Notes: generated from the sequence alone by a model not told the origin. 64,000 nucleotides of DNA from Planctomycetaceae bacterium (GCA_002709045.1 PAPJ01000038.1:1-64000), one strand, 5' to 3'; positions 35,427 through 45,045 are shown, counted from the first letter of the stretch. Numbers and translations: made by a program.

Positions 35427-36581
35427 ATGTTGAACACGCATCTACTATCCTGCTGTTTCTTGAGCGTTGTATTAATAGATGCAGCGGTCAACGCCGAATC
35501 ATGGCAACGACATACGATCATGGAACAAGGACACTGCAATACTGCGGTCGCGCTTGATTCAAACGGCGATAAATTACTCGACGTAATTGCAAGTTTCAAC
35601 GGAAAAGTGAGTCTCTTTATCGCGCCAAGCTGGGAAACGGAAGTTGTCATATTCAGGTTTCCCGGTGGTAATGGAAACTGCATTCACAGTGAAACCATCG
35701 ACGTCGACGGCGATGGAGATCTTGACTGGGCCGGCACGCTCGCTAATGCTCATCCCTTTTGGCTCGAAAATCCAGGGGTAGATAAAGCCCAGCAGGGTGC
35801 GTGGACACCGCGGATCATAGATCCTGACATTACCGGAATTCACTGCATTCTTCGATCAGATATCGACAATGACGGTAAGCCTGATCTCATAATCAATAAC
35901 TTCGACCCGGAAAAGGGACTCGGCGATTCAATCGCCTGGTTTAGCATCCCTAAACATCCACTTCGTGCGAAGCAATGGGATCGACACATCTTTGCCGCTG
36001 GTGATGCCCGCGGCGGCAGTCATTATATGGGCGCCGGTGATATCGATGGTGATGGTTGGAAGGAAATCGCGGTAGGTGCTAAAGGTAAGCCATTCTCTGA
36101 TGGAAATTGGTTCGCATATTGGAAAAACCCAGGTAAAGGTCGCGTTGGTCTACCATGGGAAAAAGTATCGTTAGCCGTGAATCAGATCGCAGCAACAAAT
36201 ATCAGACCGGCAGACGTTAACGGCGACGGAAAAATGGACTGGCTAGCGACACGCGGTCACGGCGTGGGAGTTATCTGGTTCGAAAACCCGACCTGGAAGA
36301 TTCACGACATCGATACCACCCTGCGTCAACCCCACAGCCTGACGGTCGCCGACTTTGATCAAGACGGCGATACCGATGCCGCAAGTTGTGGCTATGAAAG
36401 CAAACGCCTGATGCTTTATCTCAACAATGGTAACGGACAATTTGAGCACGTTACCATAGATGGTAATGAGGAAAGCTACGATCTGCGGCATATAGACATG
36501 GACGGGGATGGTGATCTTGATCTGTTAAATGCCGGTCGCGGTTCCCAAAATGTCGTGTGGTACCAAAATCCGCTGAAATAA
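35427..36581 (+). CDS. Secreted FG-GAP/VCBS repeat propeller
   Basis: Protein of 384 aa with a signal peptide (about 1-22) and at least seven calcium-loop repeats: DSNGDKLLD, DVDGDGDLD, DIDNDGKPD, DIDGDGWKE, DVNGDGKMD, DFDQDGDTD and DMDGDGDLD. The spacing suits an integrin-like seven-bladed propeller with Ca2+ in each blade. Such proteins usually bind ligands or act as scaffolds; no catalytic residues are visible. AGAGG precedes the ATG. It sits between a DUF1501 gene and a monoheme gene in one transcript. Surface binding within the operon's system is inference. Confidence 0.88.
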   Translation: MLNTHLLSCCFLSVVLIDAAVNAESWQRHTIMEQGHCNTAVALDSNGDKLLDVIASFNGKVSLFIAPSWETEVVIFRFPGGNGNCIHSETIDVDGDGDLDWAGTLANAHPFWLENPGVDKAQQGAWTPRIIDPDITGIHCILRSDIDNDGKPDLIINNFDPEKGLGDSIAWFSIPKHPLRAKQWDRHIFAAGDARGGSHYMGAGDIDGDGWKEIAVGAKGKPFSDGNWFAYWKNPGKGRVGLPWEKVSLAVNQIAATNIRPADVNGDGKMDWLATRGHGVGVIWFENPTWKIHDIDTTLRQPHSLTVADFDQDGDTDAASCGYESKRLMLYLNNGNGQFEHVTIDGNEESYDLRHIDMDGDGDLDLLNAGRGSQNVVWYQNPLK

Positions 36582-36592
36582 CGGCTGCTGTT

Positions 36593-37894
36593 ATGTATAA
36601 GACGAGTATTTATTCCGTCCTACTAGTCCCTTTAGTTCTAATTGTCTCCAGACCGGCAAGTGCTCAAAGTGGATTTGAGTTTTATCAGAAACCCATCCTT
36701 TATCAAACGTCTTTGCCCGACAATCCAATCTCGCGATTACAGCAGCAACTAGACTCGGGTGAACAGAGTCTTACGTTTGATCCCAAACGAGGCTATCTCG
36801 ATTCACTTTTGGATATATTAGATATTAAGGCAAACACACAGGCTTTGGTTTATTCAAAAACCAGTCTTCAATTGCGACCAATATCACCCAGCAACCCGCG
36901 GGCATTATATTACAATGACGAGGTCTATATAGGTTGGGTACCCGGAAGTAGTACCCTTGAATTAATTGCCGCCGACCCGAAACTAGGCTCGGTATTTTAT
37001 ACACTTCAACAAACATCTACAGAATCAGTACAGTTCGTACGCGATCGGGGTGAATGCCTTCAATGTCATGCCAATCGCAGAACTAAAGAGGTTCCCGGTC
37101 CGCTAGTTCGTAGTCTGTACACAAGTGCCAGCGGCCAACCCGTATATAATTTCGGGAATTTCCTATCCGATCATACTTCACCATTGGAGCAACGATGGGG
37201 CGGATATTATGTAACCGGGTCTCACGGCAAAATGATTCACATGGGTAACCTGTTTATTAGCCGCGATGCTGACCTCGACTCGATCGATTATTCACGAGGA
37301 GCGAACCGGTTGGTATTATCTAAAAATGTAAATAGCGATAACTACCCCACCGACAGCAGCGATATAGTTGCATTAATGGTATTGGAACATCAGACTCAAA
37401 TGCAAAACCTCCTCACGAGGGCAATCTATGAGGAACGACGTGGCAAACATTACGATACGACTTTTAATTTGGATGATCAACAGGGCAGCGAATTTACCCA
37501 ACGCCGAATTACTCGGAGTGTAGATAATCTGCTGAAATACATGTTCTTTGTTGACGAATTTCCTCTGGCATCAGTAGTTACAGGCACCAGTTCTTTTACT
37601 CGTGACTTTACGCGTAGGCAACCAAAAACGCCGGAAGGCGCAAGCCTTTTTCAACTGGACCTCACTGAGCGGATGTTTAAATATCCTCTGAGTTATATGA
37701 TTTACTCAAGGACTTTTAGAGCGCTCGGGCCTAAAACCTCGAATTTACTGCAACAACGAGTCAAAGAGATCCTATTAGACGAGCCGTCCAATATCGATGC
37801 GGAACAATATAAACATCTGACATTAGAACAAAAATCCTCGATTCGCGAGATACTCAAAGGCACCCATCCGTCACTTGGCCAACTGTTTCGCTAA
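36593..37894 (+). CDS. Secreted monoheme cytochrome c-type protein of unknown family
   Basis: Protein of 433 aa starting at ATG 36593, 11 bp after the FG-GAP stop; the frame is open upstream and would overlap that gene from 36557. The signal peptide ends near PASA. One heme site, C155-LQC-H159, sits in GECLQCHAN, followed by VPGPLVRSLY, DHTSPLEQRWGGYYVTG and HGKMIHMGN, an unusually conserved-looking core. I have the impression that such proteins recur in planctomycetes and acidobacteria, but I cannot name the family. The C-terminal half is helical and hydrophilic. Last gene of its run; its stop is 8 bp from that of a convergent cytochrome gene. Confidence 0.8.
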   Translation: MYKTSIYSVLLVPLVLIVSRPASAQSGFEFYQKPILYQTSLPDNPISRLQQQLDSGEQSLTFDPKRGYLDSLLDILDIKANTQALVYSKTSLQLRPISPSNPRALYYNDEVYIGWVPGSSTLELIAADPKLGSVFYTLQQTSTESVQFVRDRGECLQCHANRRTKEVPGPLVRSLYTSASGQPVYNFGNFLSDHTSPLEQRWGGYYVTGSHGKMIHMGNLFISRDADLDSIDYSRGANRLVLSKNVNSDNYPTDSSDIVALMVLEHQTQMQNLLTRAIYEERRGKHYDTTFNLDDQQGSEFTQRRITRSVDNLLKYMFFVDEFPLASVVTGTSSFTRDFTRRQPKTPEGASLFQLDLTERMFKYPLSYMIYSRTFRALGPKTSNLLQQRVKEILLDEPSNIDAEQYKHLTLEQKSSIREILKGTHPSLGQLFR

Positions 37895-37902
37895 GCATGT
37901 TT

Positions 37903-38433
37903 CTATTTATTATCCTCCGCCTCGTAAACCAATGGCATCTCTATTACAAGCCCAGCAACTTTCCGACCGCCGTTTTGTTGTGATAAGGCACTAACATGAC
38001 ATTTTTGACAATTTGCAAAGAGAGTAATCGCGCGGCCACTTATTAATTTTTCACCCACTGTTTTTTCAAAGCGATCGTTATTCGTTTTTAAATATCTTGC
38101 AATGGCTTTCGTGAGGTCATCGCTGGGTTCATGTTTCGGGTCCATTGCCGGCGTATTTACCGAGATCCAACGACTTGTAGTACCATTTTCATAATCGACC
38201 CGTCGAAACACATCCTCTAATACATTCGACGGAACAGGGGCCCGCGCATTTCCATCAAAATATCTTCGATGCATATGTTGCAGAGTCGACATATAAGCAG
38301 TTTCAAGAAGTTTAATTCGAGCGCGCGCTTCCTGCGGAGAGATTCGTATGGGTTCCGGTTCATTTGCTTTAAGGCATAACGCAACTATGAGCAATACGGT
38401 AAGGGTTGCGGCAGATGATTTTACGCTATTCAT
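37903..38433 (-). CDS. Small secreted cytochrome c, DUF3365 (Tll0287-like)
   Basis: Protein of 176 aa with a signal peptide (about 1-23) and one heme site, C142-QKC-H146, near the C terminus. The order helix, VDYENGTTSRWISVN, DLTKAIARYLK, then the heme site resembles DUF3365/Tll0287-type heme domains, which are monoheme and can act as redox or gas sensors or electron carriers. Here it is a stand-alone periplasmic protein. It is convergent with the monoheme gene at 36593 (8 bp between stops) and divergent from the PQQ-type gene at 38663. Carrier function is inferred. Confidence 0.78.
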   Translation of the reverse strand: MNSVKSSAATLTVLLIVALCLKANEPEPIRISPQEARARIKLLETAYMSTLQHMHRRYFDGNARAPVPSNVLEDVFRRVDYENGTTSRWISVNTPAMDPKHEPSDDLTKAIARYLKTNNDRFEKTVGEKLISGRAITLFANCQKCHVSALSQQNGGRKVAGLVIEMPLVYEAEDNK

Positions 38434-38662
38434 TGTTATTATCCGTTAACCGAGTGCCGTGTGAACGAGGGGTTCTATCACTAACAGCGGGATCCTAATC
38501 GAATTATCTATCTACAATGGGCTAAGTATACATAATCACATACTTCGATTGCGTGCTGAATACGGCTTCAATTAAAACTGCCAAAACTCGCAATTGATAA
38601 ATGAGTGTTGCATAATAAAGGCTTAATATCTACTCGTAATCACTTAGTAATTGGTTTAATCG

Positions 38663-40138
38663 ATGAAGCGACTGCATCTCTATACACTGATTGTATTTTC
38701 CCTCTCCGTCATTTCGGTTTATGCAGAAGATTGGCCACAGTTCCGGGGGCCAAATTCGACAGGTGTTTATGATTCCGATATGGATTTACCTACAAGGTTT
38801 TCGGATACTGAAAATGTTAAGTGGTCCGCTAATCTGGGCGACGGAATCGGCTCACCCATCGTGGCCGATGGCAGAGTGTTTGTTGCTTCGATGATTGATC
38901 AACAACATGTTGGATTACACGCGTTCGACGCCGATTCGGGGAAGCGTCTTTGGACAACCAAATGGCATACCCCCAACCTCATTCCGGTCCACAAAACAAA
39001 TAGCCAGTGTGCCACGACCCCAGCTGCGGACTCGGACCGCGTTTACTTCTATTTTAGTACCCTCGGTCTAATTGCCTTAGATGCTAAAACCGGTGAAACA
39101 GACTGGACTCACGATATTCCATCTCCGTTCTTTGTGTTTCGCTGGGGCCCTGCAATGTCTCCTACACTTTACAAAGACAAGGTAATATTTTTGCAGGATG
39201 ACGATCTGAATCCAGCGATCGTCGCACTAAACAAATCAACAGGTAAGGTTGAGTGGCGGGATGACCGCAGTGATCAGGCAGTAAATTACTCACATCCGGT
39301 AATTTGCAGGACAGATACAGGCGATGAGATCGTAGTAGCTGGAACGGGAATGCTTATTGGTTACAATCCAGACAATGGCGAACGCAAGTGGCACGCCCGG
39401 GTACTTCTACGCAATATCAAGACGACACCCGTTGTAGAGGCCGGCGTTATCTATATCTCCGTTCAAAGTGGAGGCATTGCTAATCAGTGGCTGGCCTCGG
39501 CCGACCGCGCAGAAACCGGAGATAATAATGGAAAATTAAGCAAAGATGAAATGCACGCGATTGTACCTACCGGTCGAGTACCCGAAGCCTTCTTCAAAAA
39601 GACATTCGACCGCGGTGATCTCAACAAGGACGGATTTCTTGAGGGCAAAGAACTCGACATCGCCTTTTTGCACCCGGATAACTTCGCCGGAGCACGGTAC
39701 GATGACAGGGAGGCTGCTGATGAATATGTCTTAGCTGTACGCTCGGGCGGGGCGGGGGATGTCACTGAGACACACCTATTATGGAAGACTCCAACAAAAT
39801 ACACCGATCACATCGTATCTCCACTGGTATCTAACGGCCGTATGCTACTCATCAAGGGTGGAGGCATTAGGACTGTCTTTGACACCAAGAAGGGTAAATC
39901 GCTCGGGCGTCAGGCGCGCATTCAGAATACTAGCGAGTATTTCGCATCACCAGTAGTCGGCGACGGTAAGATATACATCGCGGGTGAAAACGGTGTCGTA
40001 GTTGTCTTAGAGGACTCCAAGGATTACACCCTACTTGCCAAGAATGATATGGGCGACGCGATACTGGCGACACCTGCTGTTGCCAACGGTAATCTCATTA
40101 TTCGCACCCGCTCCAAACTTATCTGCGTAGGTAATTAA
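38663..40138 (+). CDS. Secreted PQQ-type beta-propeller with EF-hand insert
   Basis: Protein of 491 aa with a signal peptide (about 1-21), then WPQFRGPNSTGV, a hallmark of planctomycete PQQ-like propellers. Repeats of the type LHAFDADSGKRLW, LIALDAKTGETDW and VALNKSTGKVEW mark the blades. Between about residues 280 and 335 an EF-hand pair is inserted (DNNGKLSKDE and DLNKDGFLEGKE). No clear PQQ-dehydrogenase active-site residues are visible, so it may be a structural or binding propeller similar to BamB rather than an enzyme. It precedes the aminotransferase gene by 30 bp but differs from it in location, so the link may only be transcriptional. Confidence 0.87.
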   Translation: MKRLHLYTLIVFSLSVISVYAEDWPQFRGPNSTGVYDSDMDLPTRFSDTENVKWSANLGDGIGSPIVADGRVFVASMIDQQHVGLHAFDADSGKRLWTTKWHTPNLIPVHKTNSQCATTPAADSDRVYFYFSTLGLIALDAKTGETDWTHDIPSPFFVFRWGPAMSPTLYKDKVIFLQDDDLNPAIVALNKSTGKVEWRDDRSDQAVNYSHPVICRTDTGDEIVVAGTGMLIGYNPDNGERKWHARVLLRNIKTTPVVEAGVIYISVQSGGIANQWLASADRAETGDNNGKLSKDEMHAIVPTGRVPEAFFKKTFDRGDLNKDGFLEGKELDIAFLHPDNFAGARYDDREAADEYVLAVRSGGAGDVTETHLLWKTPTKYTDHIVSPLVSNGRMLLIKGGGIRTVFDTKKGKSLGRQARIQNTSEYFASPVVGDGKIYIAGENGVVVVLEDSKDYTLLAKNDMGDAILATPAVANGNLIIRTRSKLICVGN

Positions 40139-40168
40139 CTCGTTTTCCATCGCAGAAGGGCTAATCTA

Positions 40169-41092
40169 ATGAAAGAGCGTCTTGTTTATCTATCGGGAGA
40201 ATTCGTATCGGAAAACGAAGCTAAGATCTCAATTTTTGATGCTGCCGTGAACCTCGGTCACTGCGTCACGGACTCGGCGCGAACTTTTGGTCACACACCA
40301 TTTAAACTTGAAGAACATGTATCGCGACTTTACGCCTCTCTTAAGGTGGCTCGCATCGATCCCGGTATTAGCGAATCAACGATGCTAAAGGTTACTTACG
40401 AATTGCTCGAGCGCAATTTGCCACTTTACGATCCGAACCAGGATTGTTGGATTGTACATAACGTCTCCTCGGGTATGTCGCCAATGGGCCCCAGCCCCGT
40501 TCAAACATCAAATGCCACAATTATGATCGCAAATCAACCGTTGATATTAACCGGCTGGCAGAAATATTATCATCAGGGATGTCACGCCGTGACGCCCTTT
40601 AGCCGCCAGATACCATCCCAATCTCTGGACTCACGAATCAAAAATCGGAGCCGCATGTTTTATACTCTGGCAGAACAGGAAGTTAAACTTGTCGATAAGG
40701 ATGCACAAAGCGTCATCTTAGATACAGACGGATTTATCGCAGAAAACAAAGGCGGGAATATATTTGCCGTCAAGGACGGAGTAGTACGTACCTCCACGAC
40801 AGTGAATGCCCTCGCCGGTTTAACTCGTGAAACAACGCTGCAGATTTGCGATACACTGGGGATCGAAACAGAGGAAACACGGCTACTACCATATGACCTT
40901 TATACGGCCGACGAAGTATTCTTTACCAGCACTCCCTATTGCCTTATGCCAGCAACCAAATTTAACGGGCTCGCAGTTGGTGACGGTAACGTAGGCCCCA
41001 TCTCTAAAGCAATTTTGTCGGGCTGGAAGAACCTGACGGGGGTTGATGTGGTCGCGCAAGCAGATTTCCAGGTTGAAGGGTGTACGAAGTAA
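40169..41092 (+). CDS. Class IV aminotransferase (branched-chain / D-amino acid type)
   Basis: Cytoplasmic PLP enzyme of 307 aa. Fold-type IV marks: DAAVNLGHCVTDSARTF at the start, catalytic K158 in LDSRIKNRSR, and ENKGGNIFAV with the conserved Glu. Residue patterns suit the IlvE/D-alanine aminotransferase/ADC lyase family; I cannot choose among them. GAAGGG lies eight bases before the ATG. It opens a tight run with a class III aminotransferase, a Gfo/Idh dehydrogenase, an SDR and a membrane protein, which suggests a dedicated pathway rather than general branched-chain synthesis. Its end lies two bases from the next ATG. Confidence 0.88.
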   Translation: MKERLVYLSGEFVSENEAKISIFDAAVNLGHCVTDSARTFGHTPFKLEEHVSRLYASLKVARIDPGISESTMLKVTYELLERNLPLYDPNQDCWIVHNVSSGMSPMGPSPVQTSNATIMIANQPLILTGWQKYYHQGCHAVTPFSRQIPSQSLDSRIKNRSRMFYTLAEQEVKLVDKDAQSVILDTDGFIAENKGGNIFAVKDGVVRTSTTVNALAGLTRETTLQICDTLGIETEETRLLPYDLYTADEVFFTSTPYCLMPATKFNGLAVGDGNVGPISKAILSGWKNLTGVDVVAQADFQVEGCTK

Positions 41093-41094
41093 AC

Positions 41095-42435
41095 ATGCAT
41101 AAGGACGACCCTTTAGTTACTTCGGTCTCCAAATCAATGGAGTTATACAATCAGGCGAGCAAACTCATTCCTGGTGCTACTCAATTAATCAGCCGCCGCC
41201 CCACCAGATATGCCTATGGGATTACACCTGCCTATGCTAGTTCCGCAAGAGGCGCTCGGTTTACCGATGTTGATGGTAATCGGTTTATCGACTGGGTTAG
41301 TGGAATTGGTGCGGTCATACTTGGATACTGTGATTCTGTCGTTGACGAATCAGTAAAACGGCAAATTGACCTTGGTACCATGTATTCGGTTAGCCATCCG
41401 ATCGAAATCGAGTTGGCGGAATTATTGATCAAACGGATACCTTGTGCGGAGATGGTCAGATTTGCCAAGGGAGGCGGAGACGCATGCGCTGTTGCAATAC
41501 GTATAGCCCGTGGTACAACCGGTAGAAACAAGATATTATTCAGCGGCTATCATGGCTGGCACGACTGGTATCTCGCTGCTAATCATAAATCAGGGGAGCT
41601 TGATAGTCATTTGTTCCCGGGGATCGATCCGATTGGCGTTCCGGTGGAATTAAGTGGAACGGTGCTACCATTCCCCTATGATGATCTGGATTTCTTAGAA
41701 ACGTTGCTGGAAGACAATAGGGAAGATACGGCGGCAATCATCATGGAGCCTCTTCGTAGTGAATTCCCGAGTGAAGGTTATCTTAGCGGTGTTCGTCAGC
41801 TTGCTGATAAATTTGATGTGTTACTTATTTTTGACGAGGTGTCGACGGGATTTCGACCTACAGACTCGGGCGTTCAACCGTTGGTCGGCGTTACTCCTGA
41901 TATGGCCGTTTTCGCCAAATCTCTGTCTAACGGGTACCCAATGGGCGCTGTTGTGGGAACGCGTAAAGCGATGCAGCCTGCTGCTCAAATGTTCATCTCC
42001 AGTACCTATTGGAGCGATACTATTGGTATTCGTGCCGCAATTACTACTTTAGAAGAACTCAGCATCCGTAATTCCGTAAGCACAATTCATAACACAGGGC
42101 AAATATTGAAAACTGAAATTTCACAGCTGTTGCAGAAATATTCTCTACCTGCTGTCTGCGACGGTGTTGACTGGCACCCCTATTTACGTTTCCATACTGA
42201 GGACAACATACAATTAATCAACACACTATACATACAGGAAATGGCAAAGAGATCAGTGCATACAGGAATGTCGTTCTACATTAATGAAAGCCATGGCGAG
42301 TCTGAACTCTCCGAGACACTGGGCGCGGTCGAGGCTGTATTTACGATCCTCAGAAAAGCACTTGATAATGGTCAGCTACATGATTTAGTCGAAACAATCC
42401 CGCAGACAGATGGCTTTCGGCGATTGGTTCGTTAG
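41095..42435 (+). CDS. Class III aminotransferase, glutamate-1-semialdehyde aminomutase-like
   Basis: PLP enzyme of 446 aa. ATG 41095 is chosen; a GTG at 41080 would overlap the previous gene by 13 bp and is possible. Motifs: PGATQLISRR near the N terminus, FAKGGGDACAVAIRIARG, FSGYHGWHDWY, IIMEPLR, IFDEVSTGFR and Schiff-base lysine K275 in FAKSLSNGYPMG. The head group is typical of HemL-like aminotransferases. The neighbours do not belong to heme synthesis, so a role in amino-sugar or amino-acid metabolism is more likely than hemL itself. Sure of the family, not of the substrate. Confidence 0.88.
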   Translation: MHKDDPLVTSVSKSMELYNQASKLIPGATQLISRRPTRYAYGITPAYASSARGARFTDVDGNRFIDWVSGIGAVILGYCDSVVDESVKRQIDLGTMYSVSHPIEIELAELLIKRIPCAEMVRFAKGGGDACAVAIRIARGTTGRNKILFSGYHGWHDWYLAANHKSGELDSHLFPGIDPIGVPVELSGTVLPFPYDDLDFLETLLEDNREDTAAIIMEPLRSEFPSEGYLSGVRQLADKFDVLLIFDEVSTGFRPTDSGVQPLVGVTPDMAVFAKSLSNGYPMGAVVGTRKAMQPAAQMFISSTYWSDTIGIRAAITTLEELSIRNSVSTIHNTGQILKTEISQLLQKYSLPAVCDGVDWHPYLRFHTEDNIQLINTLYIQEMAKRSVHTGMSFYINESHGESELSETLGAVEAVFTILRKALDNGQLHDLVETIPQTDGFRRLVR

Positions 42436-42450
42436 AACAGGAGTGCGACG

Positions 42451-43443
42451 GTGCCAATAGACGTTCTAATTATCGGAGTGGGTTCGATTGGACACCGACA
42501 CGTCCGCTGTTTTCTTAACACGGGAAGAGCTCGTGTTTCTATTTGTGAGGCCGATCACTCTCTCTGCCGAGCAATTGCAGATCAATATAATATTGCTCAC
42601 ACCTTTAATCATCTGGACTCGGCCTTGGCAAGTTCTCCTAATCTGGCCGTGATCTGCACGCCAGCGCATCTGCATGTACCCATGGCAATCCAGATCGCCG
42701 AACAAGAAATCGACGTGTTGATCGAAAAACCCCTCGGCACAGTACGGGACGGACTGGATCGGCTGGATGAATTAATAACACGCAACAATTTAATTTGCGG
42801 TGTCGCCTACGTAATGCGACAACATCCGGTAGTTCAGGATCTCCATGAAATCGTCAATTCCCAACAATTTGGACGTCCTCTTCAATACACGTTAACTGCC
42901 GGGCAACATTTTCCATACTACCGGCCGGCATACCGTGATATTTACTACACTGAACATCGAACAGGAGGGGGCGCCATTCAGGACGCCATCACACATATGA
43001 TGAATACCTGTCAGTGGTTATTAGGCCCCACCACATCGCTTGTTTGCGATGCCGGACATCTGGCTCTTGAAGGAGTCACCGTGGAGGATACAGTACATGT
43101 GCTCACACGTCATGGTGACATTATGGGCAGCCTGGCACTAAATCAATTCCAATCACCAAACGAAGCTACATTGGATATCCATTTTCAAAAGGGGAGCATC
43201 CGCGCATTTTTTCACTCGAATCTCTGGCTTTACTGCGATAAACCTGACACCGCGTGGCAAACAGGCAGAAAATATGATTTACAAAGAGATGATCTGTTTA
43301 TCGCACAGGCTAACAAGTTTCTAGATTGCTTAGAAACGCGAACAACACCTAGTTGCAATTTGCAGGAAGCTGCCCATACATTAAATACAAACCTCGCGAT
43401 GCTCACATCATCCAAAACAAAACAATGGTTGAACATCTCTTAA
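42451..43443 (+). CDS. Gfo/Idh/MocA family oxidoreductase (cytoplasmic)
   Basis: NAD(P)-dependent dehydrogenase of 330 aa. It starts with GTG at 42451, supported by AGGAG at 42439-42443. The Rossmann motif GVGSIGHRH is at residues 8-16; VICTPAHLH and the catalytic-region EKPLG follow. The C-terminal sheet domain has RTGGGAIQDAITHMMN, with a His in the usual place. There is no export signal, unlike the Gfo/Idh protein at 61434. Relatives oxidise sugars, inositols or nucleotide sugars. The AGQHFPYYRP region recalls oxidoreductases from nonulosonic acid clusters, but this is only a resemblance by eye. It sits 15 bp after the class III aminotransferase. Confidence 0.88.
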   Translation: MPIDVLIIGVGSIGHRHVRCFLNTGRARVSICEADHSLCRAIADQYNIAHTFNHLDSALASSPNLAVICTPAHLHVPMAIQIAEQEIDVLIEKPLGTVRDGLDRLDELITRNNLICGVAYVMRQHPVVQDLHEIVNSQQFGRPLQYTLTAGQHFPYYRPAYRDIYYTEHRTGGGAIQDAITHMMNTCQWLLGPTTSLVCDAGHLALEGVTVEDTVHVLTRHGDIMGSLALNQFQSPNEATLDIHFQKGSIRAFFHSNLWLYCDKPDTAWQTGRKYDLQRDDLFIAQANKFLDCLETRTTPSCNLQEAAHTLNTNLAMLTSSKTKQWLNIS

Positions 43444-43462
43444 CAATTTCGAGAAAGCTATT

Positions 43463-44245
43463 ATGTCTAACACAAAGGACACCCTTTTCAATCTAGAAGG
43501 ACGGGTTGCGTTAGTTACCGGCGGTGCAGGCCACTTAGGTACCGCCTTCTCTCAGGTACTGGCAGAAGCAGGCGCAAACGTTATCGTAACCAGCCGGACA
43601 GCCGAACGTGCAGTTGCAGCAGCCAGAAATTTACCTGGTGAAAATCATCTCGGGCTTACTTTAGATCATAAAGACGAAAACAGTATTCACCAACTCATGA
43701 CGAATGCGATTTCGGAATATGGGAAACTCGATATTCTGATCAATAATGGTACCCATGGTGCTGCGAATGACTGGAGGACTGTGAATCGGGAACAATTCAA
43801 CGACCAACTTACAAACGCAACCGCATATTTTTTATTGGGGCGACTTTTCCGCGATCATGTTGTGAGCCGGAATAAAGACGGAACCATCGTAAATATCGGC
43901 TCTATGTACGGGATGGTGGCTTCCTACCCGGACGCCTATGAAGATATCTGCGATTACAGTCCGGCCTCCTATCATGCACTCAAGGGTGGGATTATTCATA
44001 TGACTCGTCATCTTGCTGTTTATTGGGCCATGGATAGGATTCGGGTTAATTGTTTAAGCCCCGGGCCATTCCCAGGACCCAAAGCACCCGAAGAAATGGT
44101 GCAGCGACTTTGTCACAAAAGTCCCATGAACCGGATGGGGAATCCCGATGAACTTAAGGGTGCACTACTGTTATTGGCCAGTGATGCTGGCAGCTATATT
44201 ACCGGACAGAATATCGTCGTTGATGGCGGTTGGACTGCATGGTGA
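43463..44245 (+). CDS. Short-chain dehydrogenase/reductase
   Basis: Classical SDR of 260 aa. Cofactor motif TGGAGHLG near residue 20, NNG near 91-93, serine in NIGSMYG, catalytic Y170 and K174 in SYHALKGG, then NCLSPGPFPGP and closing GQNIVVDGGWTAW. The length is standard. The reading VNIGSMYGMV with an inserted EDICDY before the catalytic tyrosine recalls SDRs found with sugar-acid biosynthesis genes (PtmA-like), which agrees with the Gfo/Idh gene 19 bp upstream. GAGAAAG precedes the ATG. Substrate unknown. Confidence 0.89.
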   Translation: MSNTKDTLFNLEGRVALVTGGAGHLGTAFSQVLAEAGANVIVTSRTAERAVAAARNLPGENHLGLTLDHKDENSIHQLMTNAISEYGKLDILINNGTHGAANDWRTVNREQFNDQLTNATAYFLLGRLFRDHVVSRNKDGTIVNIGSMYGMVASYPDAYEDICDYSPASYHALKGGIIHMTRHLAVYWAMDRIRVNCLSPGPFPGPKAPEEMVQRLCHKSPMNRMGNPDELKGALLLLASDAGSYITGQNIVVDGGWTAW

Positions 44246-44274
44246 ATTCGTTATCCTGAAAGGATAGACGTTCA

Positions 44275-45045
44275 ATGCCTAATAACAATTATTCTCCATA
44301 CGAACATTCGATGCATAGAGATGCTTCAGCAACCCCGGGCGTGGATAACCTCAACACTTACACCACCCGTGAACTGGAAGAATTAGCGTTTTACGTTAAG
44401 GGTGCCACTATTATTCTCATCGATTGTTTATGTATTCTTCTTCTCTGCGTGGGCGCGGTCGCGCTAAACGAAGCATACAATATCCGCATGTTGCATCCCT
44501 CTTTAACAGACCTTCTCAATTTGGCGATGGTTGCAGCGGCCTTTGTATTGATCATTGGAAATGGATTCTTACTTGTAAGTAAATCAACGAGGGGTGGCAG
44601 GATGGTATTTTATATTAGCTCGGGACTGATCTGCACCTGCTGTTTAGGTCCGGTCATCTTAGGTTTTATAACATTAAGCCAGCTTGATGTATCGATGTCG
44701 CTAGCCTTAGTTAATTGCCTGTGTTGCATTTCTATCGTATTTCATTTAGCCGGATGGGCCGGCTTAAGCCATTCACTTGGATTAAAATCTACCTCGCGTC
44801 AACTGAACCATTCGACGTTTCTTTTTCCGTGTCTCATCTTAGTGCTGTGGTTGACAGGATTAGAGGCCACGCAGTGGCCCCCTCGATCCGGCTTTCTCTT
44901 CTTACTCTCGGTTGCTGCGGCGTTTTTGTTAACATTCTTTTTTCTCAGCAAACTAGCGAGAAGCATCATGCAAATCCGTCGCGCAATTAGGAATGCCATC
45001 GACGTTGATACAATTATCGACAAAGGATATCTGCCAAAGAATTAA
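44275..45045 (+). CDS. Integral membrane protein of unknown function
   Basis: Protein of 256 aa with about six predicted helices (roughly 44-66, 79-101, 109-131, 140-162, 178-196, 202-224) after a hydrophilic N-terminal tail of about 40 residues. It is rich in cysteine within the membrane part (LICTCCLGP, NCLCCIS). I recognise no family. AAAGGA lies ten bases before the ATG. It ends the aminotransferase/Gfo/SDR run and is followed by a hairpin. Transport linked to that cluster is one possibility, but nothing in the sequence shows it. Confidence 0.75.
   Translation: MPNNNYSPYEHSMHRDASATPGVDNLNTYTTRELEELAFYVKGATIILIDCLCILLLCVGAVALNEAYNIRMLHPSLTDLLNLAMVAAAFVLIIGNGFLLVSKSTRGGRMVFYISSGLICTCCLGPVILGFITLSQLDVSMSLALVNCLCCISIVFHLAGWAGLSHSLGLKSTSRQLNHSTFLFPCLILVLWLTGLEATQWPPRSGFLFLLSVAAAFLLTFFFLSKLARSIMQIRRAIRNAIDVDTIIDKGYLPKN

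Noticed and set aside
41095..42435. Calling the class III aminotransferase hemL
   Set aside because: HemL-like motifs are shared by many aminotransferases and the neighbours are not heme-synthesis genes, so a gene symbol is not justified.
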